From: Carallia brachiata
Taxonomy: Eukaryota; Streptophyta; Magnoliopsida; Malpighiales; Rhizophoraceae
Direction: 5' to 3'
DNA: 64,000 nucleotides
Assembly (NCBI GenBank): GCA_021464245.1
Contig: JADCRB010000080.1
Location: 505,860-569,859 of the forward strand
A program made the translations under genes and the position numbers. The notes beneath the pieces were generated by a model. That model searched no databases, had not been told where the DNA came from, and saw only the letters and a list, made by a program, of their open reading frames with translations. This document shows positions 36,001-46,770 of this stretch, one piece after another; positions within the stretch are counted from its first letter, which is position 1, and every line of letters begins with the position of its first letter.

Positions 36001-36421
36001 ATTTTAAAAATCAGCTAATTATCCAAATTGAATATAAAAAAAAAAACAAAGGGAAGCAAATATAACAAAAAAGATACAATCTTTTGCATGGTCTTGATAA
36101 AAAAAAAGCAGCTAATTATCCAAATTCAATAAAAAAAATAAATTCAAGTTAAGCAAACAAACCATTCTCTTTCTTGATCTCCTCCCTCCGCCGCTTGCGG
36201 TTGCGGGCCCACTGAGCGATGCTGGTGCAACCGTCTCCGTCCGATTTGGTCTCGGACAAGTCGGGGACGATCTCGATCCTCAAGACCCGGTCGGAGAAGT
36301 TACTATCATTGAAAGCGAAAGCGAAATCAGGGTCCGACCCGGACCCGAGGAATTCCGACGGAGAGAAGTCCCGGTACATGGCGGTTCGCGGGTCGAAAAG
36401 GTCCGCGCCCATCACTCTCAT
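33082..36421 (-). CDS. POB1: POB1/LRB-like BTB-BACK domain protein
   Basis: It is a substrate adaptor for CUL3 ubiquitin ligases; the Arabidopsis POB1/LRB proteins act in nuclear red-light and hormone signalling (family knowledge). Six exons join in frame: 36421-36163, 35619-35467, 35337-35213, 35118-35055, 34854-34575 and 33895-33082, giving 1695 nt (564 aa). Visible: the N-terminal [17 protein letters not shown], a basic nuclear-localisation stretch [14 protein letters not shown] (73-86), an acidic variable linker, BTB (about 150-265: [33 protein letters not shown]), BACK ([35 protein letters not shown]), and the C-terminal domain ([40 protein letters not shown]). The first ATG (36421) is chosen; a second in frame lies at 36412. 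Intron 5 holds a transposase relic. Confidence 0.95.
34278..34557 (+). pseudogene. hAT transposase (DUF659) relic in POB1 intron 5
   Basis: On the strand opposite to the host gene, short pieces resemble the DUF659 part of hAT-family transposases: [12 protein letters not shown], then in another frame [20 protein letters not shown] followed by YVLA, then after an intron-like GTAAG...TTTTAG gap [20 protein letters not shown]. The motif order (VVTDNAANYVAAGKLL then LFWTPCAAH in intact members) is kept, but no complete frame remains. The host exons on both sides are intact, so the relic is tolerated in the intron. Confidence 0.6.
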
Positions 36422-37588
36422 GTCCAAGAAACCCCAACAAACCTCGCACCTAAACCGACGATTTCTAATTTGCAATGGGTTCCTTCAGCCGTGACTAAGG
36501 TTTCAAGGAGAAGAAGAAAGAGATTGAAGACTTATGGCGTGTTTGGATTCGTGTGAAGTGATAAGAAAGAAAGTTGTAAGAAAAAAAATTATGTGAAAAA
36601 AATTATTTAAATAGATAAAAAATATATGAAAAAAAGTCAGGAGAAAAAAATAATAAAGAAATTTATGAGATAAAAAGATATTAAAAAAGTAAGTTGTGGG
36701 GTAGTGAGAAATATGTGAAAAAAATAATGAAAATTAAAATAATAAAAGAAATTGTTAATAAAATAAATGGTTTTGGATTGATAAGAAATAAATAAAATAG
36801 AAAGTAACGAGAAAAAAATAATATAATAATAATTATATTTTTAAAATGTTAACCAAAGAAAATAATGGCGATAAATTGAAAAAAAATCATTGAAAATAAT
36901 TGTAAATGGCTTCTAACAATGTTATTAGGCTTTTTTTATTTAAGTTCTTTTGCATCACATTGAAGAAATTAATGAAAAATTAGAAGGTTAAGTGATTTTA
37001 TCTATGATTTTTTTTTTTCGATTCTAATAATAATTAGTTGGTAGATTTTTGTTGTTTGAAGAAATAAAATTTTTCAGTCAAAAAAAAAAAAAAAAGTAAT
37101 AAAATTCGAACCACGCCTAAATATTTATTGATCATTTACTTGAGTTACTCAAAGTTGTTTTAAATTAATTTAATTAAGAATTGATCATTTACTTTTTTCT
37201 TCTTGGTTACGCGTGTTTTTTAAAGAGAGAAATTGAGAGAAGTTTTTTGACCTTTTTGTTAACTGACAATTAGCCATAGGCCTACGTGCAGCAGCCGTGG
37301 TATTTTATTTTGAATAAATTAATTGTACGTCGTTACATAATTAACAAAATATATAAGAGATATATAATTAATTTAATAATATTTAATAATTTATTTTTTA
37401 AAAATTTAACACATTTTATAATTTAACTATATATTTATTGTATGTTTATGATTATATTTTTAAAAACATTTTTATTTTATTTTTAGGGAAACAAGAAAAA
37501 AATTGTTCAAACTTTGAAAAGTCGTGCTATACTTTATTACCAGCTCAATTGTACGTTTGTAACGGCGAAGCAATTTCACGAAGAATAA
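36422..37588. other. 5' flank of POB1-like gene and AT-rich spacer
   Basis: The first 100 bases are leader/promoter of the minus-strand gene. From 36539 a stretch begins GTGTTTGGATTCGTGTGAAG and continues purine-rich, like one end of the 28846 and 56433 MITEs, but I did not find the opposite end. The rest is AT-rich with no gene. Confidence 0.45.
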
Positions 37589-38340
37589 GGGGGTGTTTGA
37601 GTTAACTTTTAAAGGAGTACGTTTATATTTTATTTTTAAAAAATAGGAAGATAAATATTTGGTAAACTTTTTAGTATTACTGTTTAATTCTACTTATTTC
37701 CTTATTTGATTTCTTAATAGCAGCTAATTGAAAAGTAACTCCAAACTACTTTTTATTACTTTTTGGATTACTTTTCACTTTCTAATATTAATAATAATTT
37801 ATATGGACTAAATTATCCTTAAAAAATATTTATATAATTTTACTATTATTTTTTTACTTGACACATGAATTAAATATGTTAATTTATTTTATTAGTATTT
37901 TTATAATTTCAATAATTTTTTAAGTATTCTTAAATAATATTTTTTTTACTTCAATTTTCTTTAATATTGACATTTATATAAAAAAATATCAAACATAATA
38001 ATTTTTATCATTTAATAAAAATCAATATTTTTTAAAAAAATTTAAAAATTAAGTAAAATAATTCTCAATATTATCTATAACAATATTATTCTACATATAA
38101 CAATTATAAGATATAAAATAAAATTTTAATATGATATATATACACAAATTATATGTCTAAATTAGACATTTCATTATTTAACAGTAACAACAAGTATAAA
38201 ATTAACAAAATATTTCATTAATTTTATCAGCAATCAGCAATCAGTAACAACAAGCAGGAATTAGCAATAAGCAATTGGTAGTAGCAATCAGCAACAGTAA
38301 TCAGTAACAGTAACATTCAACAGTTAACCCAAATAGACCC
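37589..38340. mobile_element. 752 bp PIF/Harbinger-like MITE with TAA target duplication
   Basis: TAA flanks both sides (37586-37588 and 38341-38343). The ends GGGGGTGTTTGAGTTAACTT and, in reverse complement, GGGTCTATTTGGGTTAACTG form inverted repeats of about 20 bp with GTTAAC shared. The inside is AT-rich without a transposase frame, and the right quarter contains short CAGCAATCAG / CAGTAACA repeats. TAA duplication and these ends suit a Tourist-like non-autonomous element. Confidence 0.7.
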
Positions 38341-38429
38341 TAAGTTAGATTGAAGCTGCGAAGAGACAAAACACGGTCGGTAAAGGAAGTCACTGGCAGA
38401 GAAGATATTATAGAAAAATTTTGATTACC

Positions 38430-38530
38430 ACAATAGAATATTTGTCACCTCTGTCATAACAGTAAAATTTTGATTCTACAGCCTCTGCCGCCCCTTCCAC
38501 CACCATATTTGTCACCTCTGTCATAGCATG
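38430..38530. repeat. Partial direct duplication of about 67 bp spacing
   Basis: The words AAATTTTGATT and TATTTGTCACCTCTGTCATA each occur twice in the same order, about 67 bp apart, with a diverged segment between them. It is a small imperfect tandem duplication next to the MITE. Confidence 0.6.
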
Positions 38531-38584
38531 TGCCTTCTCTGCCTTCGCATCCCTTTGCCGCTTGATAGCTTCAATATTTGCATA

Positions 38585-39895
38585 GATATTATGTTAATTT
38601 AGTATTTAATTTGATATTTATTTATGCAAATATTATATTTGTCGATAAATTTTACTTCTATTTGTTATTTTATGCTTTGTCGGTTAAATGGATACAAATA
38701 GAAGTAATTGGGATGGATTTGATATTATTTGGGCAGATTTCACACCTTTACGCACTGTTCAGTTTTCAACCATAACTTCCTCTACACAACTCAGATTGGA
38801 TGATTTTTAGGCCGAATCGAAACTAAGAGATAGAGCTACAACTTTATTATTTTGACGAACTTCAGATTCTACGTGAAAGGGGTCAAAATTTGGGTCCGAA
38901 AATACATGATTAAAACTGTCCAGAAAATTTACAAATCCTTTTCCGACTCGAATTTGCACTCTTTAGGGCTTATTTGAGGGGACTATAAATACAGAAGTTA
39001 CAGAACATACAGAGGGCTTTTGGAGGCCATTCTTGTAGACATAAGACAGAGAAAAAAGGCGTAGAGAGCGAAGAGGAGAGAAGCATAAGGAAGGAACACG
39101 AAAACATCAGAAACGAGTTTTTCGATTTCTTTTCTTTCCCTTCATTTTCTTTTGAATTCAATGATATTAGATATTTGCTAAATTTTGGTTTTTAGTATGA
39201 GTAGATAGAACCCTAAATTAGGGCGAAAGGGATGTAGCATAGTTTAGGGTTAGATTATATGATTTTGTGGATATTTTATAGTTCTTTTGATTATATTACT
39301 ATTATATGTTGAAAATTTGATTTGATTGATCTATTTTGTTCTTAAATATGTTTTTGTGTTTGGCCATTATGAAAGTAGTCATAAGATTTGTGTTGAGATC
39401 GACAGATGAGACACAATCGTGCACTAAATAGATAAATATATGAACTTTGAGTCAGACATGAGATAAGTTTATATGATGTCATTATAAATTTTCTGTTCTT
39501 AATGAGTTTAATCTACTTTGTGTGAGTTCGAGAAAGATCATAAATAGATTGAATACAGTTAGGGTTGCTTGACAAAGAATACTAACTAAAGAAGAAGAAT
39601 TGACATTCAAATCATTAATCCACAAAATTCATGTAATTCAGCCCCTTTTAGGTGAAAACTCATAACTTTGGTACCCTCTATCTTGTGTTTAGTTTTAATT
39701 AATTTGCCTTTGATTGTCCATTAGTTAAATTGTTTAATTTTTAGTTTAATAATTATACTTCTCATTAATTTTCTCAACATAAAACCTTAAGTTTAAATAA
39801 CATAAACCATAATTAATTCTTTGTTCCCTTGGGTTCGACATTTAGAGTATTCACCAGGATTTATTACTACGATCGGCCCTGTACGCTTGTAGATT
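38585..39895 (+). mobile_element. LTR-like segment (possible solo LTR)
   Basis: The segment has the style of long plant retrotransposon LTRs: an AT-rich U3, a non-coding motif block (AACCATAACTTCCTC, CCGACTCGAA), a TATA-type CTATAAATA near 38980 followed by a plausible transcript start, and a late block TTCCCTTGGGTTCGAC ... TTATTACTACGATCGGCCCT. No internal domain, second LTR or target duplication was identified. The call rests on recalled LTR style and the borders are approximate. Confidence 0.4.
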
Positions 39896-39989
39896 TTACT
39901 CAATCACCGCCACCTATCGCCTGTCGACGTCACTTGCCATTGTCACCGATCATCATCAGAGACCACTCGCTGCCTGCTGCCACCATCCT

Positions 39990-40414
39990 CCGCAGCCCAT
40001 TGTTAGATTTGTTGGAATATTCTATTGGAAGACTATTGTTGGAATATTTTGTGTGAGACTTTTTGTATTGTCTGGATGCATTTCTTTTGTATAAGTGTTT
40101 CTGTTTGTTGTCCAGTGTAGATGGAAATCGTGGCTAGACGTACCTGATCGATTTCTGTCGTAGGTCCGCCGAAGTGCGGATGTTTGCTGCTTTATGCAGT
40201 TTAGTCTGACTAGTTTAGTACGTATCCTCTTCCGAGGATTTCATTTAAATGGGTTCTAAGCCCAGTTGATAGGTGGTCTTTTGACCACATTTATTGTAGG
40301 TTTTTGTGACGTTTATTCTTACTTTATGTAAGTTGTTCCGACACTTTCGTGTCGGCTAATATACAGATTTCACATATTTAATGCAATGATATCCTTTGAT
40401 CAAGAAAAAAAAAA
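39990..40414 (+). mobile_element. Truncated LINE or retroposon 3' end with poly(A)
   Basis: The sequence resembles a LINE 3'UTR: no frame, several short inverted words (CCGAAGTGCGG, TCCTCTTCCGAGGA, GACACTTTCGTGTC) and an end ATCCTTTGATCAAG followed by an A run (40405-40414). Its 5' border is unclear. The larger LINE is inserted at this A run. Confidence 0.5.
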
Positions 40415-41226
40415 CATAAACTTCAAACTGAGTTTTCTAGAAGCTTCTTTCAACACTTCGATGAGCTTCCGTGCTTCCGTTGTGAAGTTTTGTTGACTCT
40501 TGTGGCCGTTCATTTTTCAGTCTTTGTCGGTGTTTGGTCATCATTCGTTGGGTTTTGGTTTGGTTGCTGCTTTGTTAGCTGGCGTTCCGTTTTCTCTTGT
40601 GTGCTTGTCTTCAGGTCGGAATTCTGTGCTCTGCTTTGCTCCCTTGCCTTGCCAGCTCGTTTGTAGCGATCGGTGCAGTGGTAGATGAGGCTTTTTTCTT
40701 TTGGCTTCCTCTAGTCGGACCGTGTATAGATCTGTCGCGATGGTTCCTCATGGGTGGCTTGACGATTTCAGTGATTTCTTGCTTCTGGGGGCTGAGTTTC
40801 TGGCATATGGGTGCGATGTTTGGCTTGGGTCTCCCATCTGATTGCTTGATCCTTGGCACTTCGGCGTTTTGTGGTAGCTTTGATCAACGGGGTTTGCTAC
40901 GTGTCTTTTGATGGCGTGTTGCGTTGTTTGGTTGTTGTGCTCTCACCAGCATCGACCAATGTCAGCTCCTCCAAGTCAGGGAAGCCAATTTTGGGCCCGA
41001 CTTGTGTACTTGTTTAATTTAATAGAATATTTCCTTTAAGGGCAGAAAGAGAAATTCAAGCTGAAGAGTTTTCTAGAGTTTGAGAGAGTGAACAGTGCAA
41101 CTTGACAGCAAAGGTAAGTAGTGGACAGAGTCGACGTTGTCATCTGCACGAAGAAGCACGCTATGGCCTTGGAATCTCCAGGGTCAGCTTGTAACGACTG
41201 ATCAATTATAACGTAGCCACAAGAAA

Positions 41227-42170
41227 GTGAAGTTTGGGGAGCGTGATTTGGACACTAGGGGTTTCGCTTCGCCTCGCCTGAATTCTGGTGTTTTGGTAGC
41301 ATCTCCTAAACCTCCACGTCCGGTTGTCTCCTACAGGGATGCATTTCTCCAATCCTGTAGTGATTTTGGCTTGGGTAAGGGAATGAAAACTTTTGTGGAC
41401 ACAGAGCCCGGTGAGGTTTCTTTCCTATGAGGATAGGGACGAGGGGGACAACTGATTTTTCTGTACTGTTGTCTGCTATTGAAAAAGTGCTGATTGTGAG
41501 CCTTGGAAGCAAACGCTAATCATCAAAGTCCTAGGTCGCTCGTTGGGCTATACTTTTTTACTCCGTCGTCTCACTCATCACTGGAGTCCTATGGGCCATT
41601 TCACACTTGTTGACGTGGGAATGATTTTTTCCTAGTACGTTTTGCTAATGTGGAGGACTATGATCATGTTTTTCAAAATGGGTCGTGGATGTTTTTCATT
41701 GGATTTTGATCCTGATATGGCCGAATTGAGAAAGTGGTAGTTTGGATCAGGCTTCCAGATCTCCAATTGAATATTACCATCATCTGGTTCTCACTCGCAT
41801 TGGGAACAAGGTAGAGAAAGCTTTGAAGGTGGATGCTAATACAATGAAAGTTACGAGAGGAACTTTGCCAGGTTATGTGTTGAAATTGATCTTGGCATGC
41901 CATTGGCGACTAGGTACAGAGTAGGTGGTAAGACCCACCAAATTGAATATTAAGGCATCCATATGGTGTGTTTCGATGTGGGAAATATGGCCACCAGAAA
42001 GGGGATTATGGGCGCCACAATGGGCCACCTGCAGATTAGGAAAAGGACATGAAGGATACTCATGGTCGGCACCCAGAATAGGAGGAAGCCTACGCTTTTG
42101 GATTGGTGAAAAGGTCACCCAGGTGTGGAGGAAATACTCAAGGTCGTGCCAATACCAGGGGTAGTAACTA
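41227..42170 (+). pseudogene. LINE ORF1 (gag-like, DUF4283 and zinc knuckle) remnant
   Basis: Pieces in different frames carry a typical LINE ORF1: a Pro-rich start with PRPVVSYRDAFLQ, a DUF4283-like stretch (PMGHFTLVDV, VRFANVEDYDHVFQNGSWM), the segment SPIEYYHHLVLTRIGNKVEK then ALKVDANTMKVTRG, and a degraded zinc-knuckle stretch (YRVGGKTHQIEY, GIHMVCFDVG, ATRKGDYGRHNGPPA) in which the Cys positions are altered. Frameshifts separate these parts. In intact relatives this protein binds LINE RNA. Confidence 0.65.
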
Positions 42171-42620
42171 GCAAGATAGCCTCAAACAGAAGGCCGAGAA
42201 TCACTTTTCAGTTTTGGGGGATAATGCAGATAACTCAGCAGATGAGTTGCTTACTGTGCGCACCAAGCAATTGGCATTGGTGGCTCAGTGTTCTGTTCTA
42301 GGAAGAATAGAGACAAGGGAAGGTACGTTACATGGTGTTCAATCCGGGCCCACGAGAACCGCTAATCCCAAGGGGGCGAGTCTGCTCAAATCCAGGGGGA
42401 AGGGCGCCAACTGGTGCATGGTGTGTGTCCTGATACTTTTTTGGTTTGGATTTGATCACATCTAAAGGGCATACTAGCGAGCCTACTATGGGTTGGGGCC
42501 TATGGAGGTGTTCCCTCACTCACATGCCCCGCTAGAGTATCTCCTATGGACATTGGGCCTTCTTCTCTTCCTCAACCCAATCTGGCCCTCCAAGGCGACG
42601 TACCACCAGATCCCCCAAAT

Positions 42621-43604
42621 TCTCCTCATCGCATGGAATGGTGGGCCTAGCTAGTTCAAATACGGATTAATTTCTCAAGTGCCTACCTCCCTTATAATGG
42701 GGGGTGGAATTCTGACATACATGTAAACAGGGACTGATGTTTGGCCTAACGAATTAATCAGAGGTTAGTCTCCTTCTTTTTTTCTATCTTACAGCTAGCT
42801 GGAGTTTATACGTACTTTGCAAATGTTTCTTCAAGTTCACAAGTCAAAAATTATGGTTTTGGTTAGCCTCGTGTTAGCGGTTCTGGGCTGATACGGTCTG
42901 TAACCAAGTTGGTTTTCTCTAAGTTCCTCCGAGAAGAAGCAAGTGGTTTTAGTGGTGGCATTTGGGTTTTTTGGAATGAGGAGGAGGTTCAGGTGCAGAA
43001 ATTGAAGGGCCATAATCAATTTCTCCATTTTATGATTTATGGACCAACCACCTCCCATTGGTGCTTTACGGCAGTATATACTAGTCCTTATTCTCATCAA
43101 CGGAGGGCGTTGTGGCGAGAACTGGAGCAAATTAATACAACAATGCAGGCTCCTTGGTTGGTGGCTGACGATTTCAACACTATCAAGTCTCCAGAGGAGA
43201 GGATGAGCAGAGCGAGCGGCCGCAATTATCATTGGACATTTTTTGGTTATTGGATTAGTCAAATGTCACTGATCGACTTGGGCTTCAAAGGATCCAGGTT
43301 CACATGGGCCAAAGGCAACACTCCTTACGCTCAGGTTCACTGCCGATTGGATCGAGCCTTATGCAATCTGGATTGGCAAACTACTTGGCCTGAAGCTACA
43401 GTTTGTCACTTGCCTCACATTCAATCGATCATTGCCATTATTAGTCAAGTTGCTAGGCTTGAATGGTCATACCCGTCCTGCCAAGCCCTTTGCTTTCAAG
43501 GGGCCTGGTTGTTGCATGGTGATTTTCATAACATGGTGTCACAAGCTTGGAACATAGAGGCCCCAGCTACTACTGCTTTAGCTGAGTTAACACCAATTTT
43601 GTAG
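42621..43604 (+). pseudogene. LINE endonuclease domain remnant
   Basis: An APE-type endonuclease begins near 42621 (LLIAWNGG replacing the usual LxWNCRG). From 42909 it runs as one frame: GFSGGIWVFWNEEE, LWRELEQINTTMQAPWLVAD, DFNTIKSPEER, QMSLIDLGFKGSRFTWAKGN, and CRLDRALCN. The catalytic SDH near 43425 is displaced by what looks like a single-base loss (the frame reads HIQSIIAII; the shifted frame reads DHC). The N-terminal part before 42909 is interrupted by stops. Confidence 0.75.
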
Positions 43605-44059
43605 GATTGGAATCGACGTGTCTTTGGAAATATCTTTTTCCGAAAAAAACGGTTAGTGGCGAGGATTGATGGTTGTCAATGGGCATTGCCAATGGATGTT
43701 CTCCCTGGTTGTGTAATCTCGAATGGCAGCTTCAAACTGAGTTGGTGGAGTTATTGCGTCAAGAAGAAGTCTTGTGGTTTCAAAAGTTTAGAAGTCGATT
43801 GGATTGCCGATGGGGATCACAATACCAAGTATTTTCATGCCGTTACTTTAGTTGGCAAAAAAAGAATAAAATTGTGGCTTTACGTGATCAGCATGGGCGA
43901 TGGGTTTGGGACCAGAGTCAATTGCAGAAGCTCGCTCGTGACCATTTCCACGCCTTTTATTCAACTGAGGAGATCGATATGGAGGCTTTCCCTTGTAGAG
44001 GTGCATTTCCTTGTCTTCTTTCTATGGGGTTGGATCGCCTTATGAGGCCCTACACTTCT

Positions 44060-45135
44060 GAAAAATTCGACAGGCTTTGTTTGCCATGAATCCATTCAAA
44101 GCTCTAGGCTTGGACGGCTATCAAGCTTTATTTTTTCAAAAATTCTGGAATGTGGTTGGTAAGTCAATCACGGGTTTTGTCAGAGCTATTTTACATAGGG
44201 CACCTGTCCTTCTATTCTTAACGAGACACTCCTTGTGCTCATCCCAAAGTGTGCCAGCCCGGAACGCATTGTGGACTATCGGCCCATAAGCCTTTGTAAT
44301 GTGATTTACAAATCATCACAAAGACGCTAGTGAATCAGTTAAAGTCTTTCTTACCTCAGTGGGTGGCGCCAACTCAGGTAAGCTTTGTACCTGGCCATCA
44401 AATCTCTGATAACATTGTTATTGTTCAAGAAGTGATGCACTCAATGAGCAGCTCACAGGCAAAAGGGGGTGGCTGGTGTTTAAACTGGACTTAGAAAAAG
44501 CATATGATCGTCTCCGTTGGAACTTCATCAAAGATACCTTGTTTGAATTGACCTTGCCAAGCTCTGTGATCTCTATTATTATGGATTGCATATCATCAGC
44601 GTCCATGAGACTCGTTTGGAATGGTGAAGTGACTGATCCATTCAAGCCTTCTAGAGGACTGAGGCATGGCGATCCACTCTCCCCGTATATCTTCGTGCTT
44701 TGCATGGAGCGCTTGGCTCACTTGATAGACCGCGCGGTATTGAATCAGGAATGGAAGCCTATTCAGGTTTCAAAAGGCAGCCCACCTCTATCTCACATCT
44801 TTTTCGTTGATGATGTCATACTATTTGCCGAAGCAACTCCTGATCAGGTCCAAACCATTCAGAGAGTATTGGAGATTTTTTGTGTTTACTCTGGTCAGCA
44901 GGTCAATTTACAAAAGTCAAAGATGCTGATTTCCAAGAATGTTCCTGCTCACCAGGCCAAGCTCTTGAGCAGGCGTGCAGGAATTGCGCTCATAGATGAC
45001 TTAGGAAAATATTTAGGGGTCCCAACATTGCAAGGAAGGCCTTTAATCAACGTGTTCAAAGACTTACTCGACAAGGTGTAGGCTAAAATCACGGGATGGA
45101 AGGTGAAATATCTCTCCTTTGTTGGGCGCCTCACT
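44060..45135 (+). pseudogene. LINE reverse transcriptase domain remnant
   Basis: The open frame 44476-45081 covers palm and fingers: FKLDLEKAYDRLRWNFIKDT, GLRHGDPLSPYIFVLCMERL, the catalytic FVDDVILFAEA (both aspartates kept, Ala-to-Val beside them) and YSGQQVNLQKSK, DLGKYLGVPTLQGRP. Upstream pieces (MNPFKALGLDGYQALFFQKF, then in other frames the DYRPISLCNVIYK and FVPGHQISDNIV blocks) are separated by frameshifts, and a TAG closes the frame after LLDKV. Confidence 0.85.
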
Positions 45136-46379
45136 CTTATAAAGTTAGTAATTTCAGCGATACCAGCCTATACCATACAAACAACTACACTTCCCTTAGC
45201 CTTATGTCATAGGTTGGAAAAAATTAACAGGGATTTCTTGTGGGGTGATACCCAAGAGAGACGAAAAGTGCGTCTGATGAGCTGGAGAAAGATTTGTCAA
45301 CCCAAGCATAATGAAGGCCTTGGCATTCGAAGTGCTAAACTAGCCAATATAGCTTTGGTCTCCAAACTAAGCTAGCAATTTCACACGGAAAATACTACTC
45401 TCTGGGTACAAATTTTGAGGCACAAATATTGTCCAGATGAGAGTTCAACAATCACCTTCAAACAAAATGTTTTTCCAGTTTGGTAGAGTATGGTTAGAAC
45501 ATAAGGTCTTATGGAGCTTGGTTTCTCATGGCGAATTGGTAATGGCCGTTTGGTTAAATTTTGGCATGACAAGTGGGTGGGTAATGAGGCCCTCCTGCCT
45601 CTTGTGTCTCGGCTGCTACAGTCACATGAGTTGGAGCTGATGGTTGCTGATTTTACTACACCAAGTGGGGGTTGGGATTTGGCCAGATTGCGCGTTTTAC
45701 TGCCAGAGCAGATTATGCAAGCTATTAATGTTATAGCTGTCAACCCGAGGGACGATGCCAAGGACGCTCTTGCATGGTCTGGACCTTCTACTGGGCAGTT
45801 TACGGTCAAATCCTCTTATGAGTTGATGCTTCAGCCTATCCAAGATAGCATCTGGGGGCCTCCATGGATAAAGATTAGGAAAGTTAAGTGTCTTGAAAAA
45901 ATTTGATGTTTCTTGTGGCAAATGGTGTTGGGCAGACTTTTAATGAATCATGAGAGGTGGAGGCGTGGCATATCTCCATATAACTCCTGCCCTTTATGTG
46001 CCTTGCATGAGGAAACGTTTTTGCATCTATAAGGGACTGTAGAATGGTTGCAAGCTTGTGGAAGGACCTTGTCTGTCCTTCTCATCGGGGACAATTTTTC
46101 ATGTTAGATTATTATGACTGGTGGCTTTGAACTTGACTGAGGATTTTGGTGGAGGAGCTTTTGAGGATTGGCCAATGGTCTTTGCAACGACTTCTTGGTG
46201 GGCGTGGTGATGGCGCAATGACCAAGCTCTGTGCGGGAAGGAGGTCCACTCTCACAGCCTGGGATTCATTCGGAAGATGGTGGAAGAGTGTTTTATGGCA
46301 CAAATTTGCGGTGACACTAATCCTCAGGCCATTACACGAGTTGAATCTTTGATTGGATGGCAAGCTGCCCTGTTAATGT

Positions 46380-46770
46380 TGTTAAATTAAATACGAATGG
46401 TGCTCTTACTCCTACCTTACATTAGCTACTGCTGGGGGAGTCCTACGAGATTTTTGCGGCTGCTGGTTACGGGGCTTTGTGCTCAATCTGGGGGTTTGTT
46501 CATCTCTTACAGCTGAAGTGTGGGGTGTTTACCATGGCCTTATAGTGGCATGACAATTTCATGTTGACAAGTTGTGGGTTGAGCTTGACTCAGAGGTGGC
46601 ACTAGATGCTATAGTGCATGGCATCCCACCAACACACTCTCTATCTACGTTGGTTTCGAAGTGTCGGGAGCTGCTCGATTGGGATTGACATGTTCAGCTT
46701 ACGCATATATATCGAGAAGGCAATCAAGTTGCGGATGCTGTAGCTGCTTGATCACGACTGCAGCCTCTCG
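46380..46770 (+). pseudogene. LINE RNase H domain remnant
   Basis: Frames after 46380 carry degraded RNase H-like pieces: LNTNGAL, then KLWVELDSEVALDAIVHGIP and HIYREGNQVADAVAA, with stops between them. In plant LINEs of this type the domain follows the polymerase and zinc-binding tail, which is the order seen here. Confidence 0.7.
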
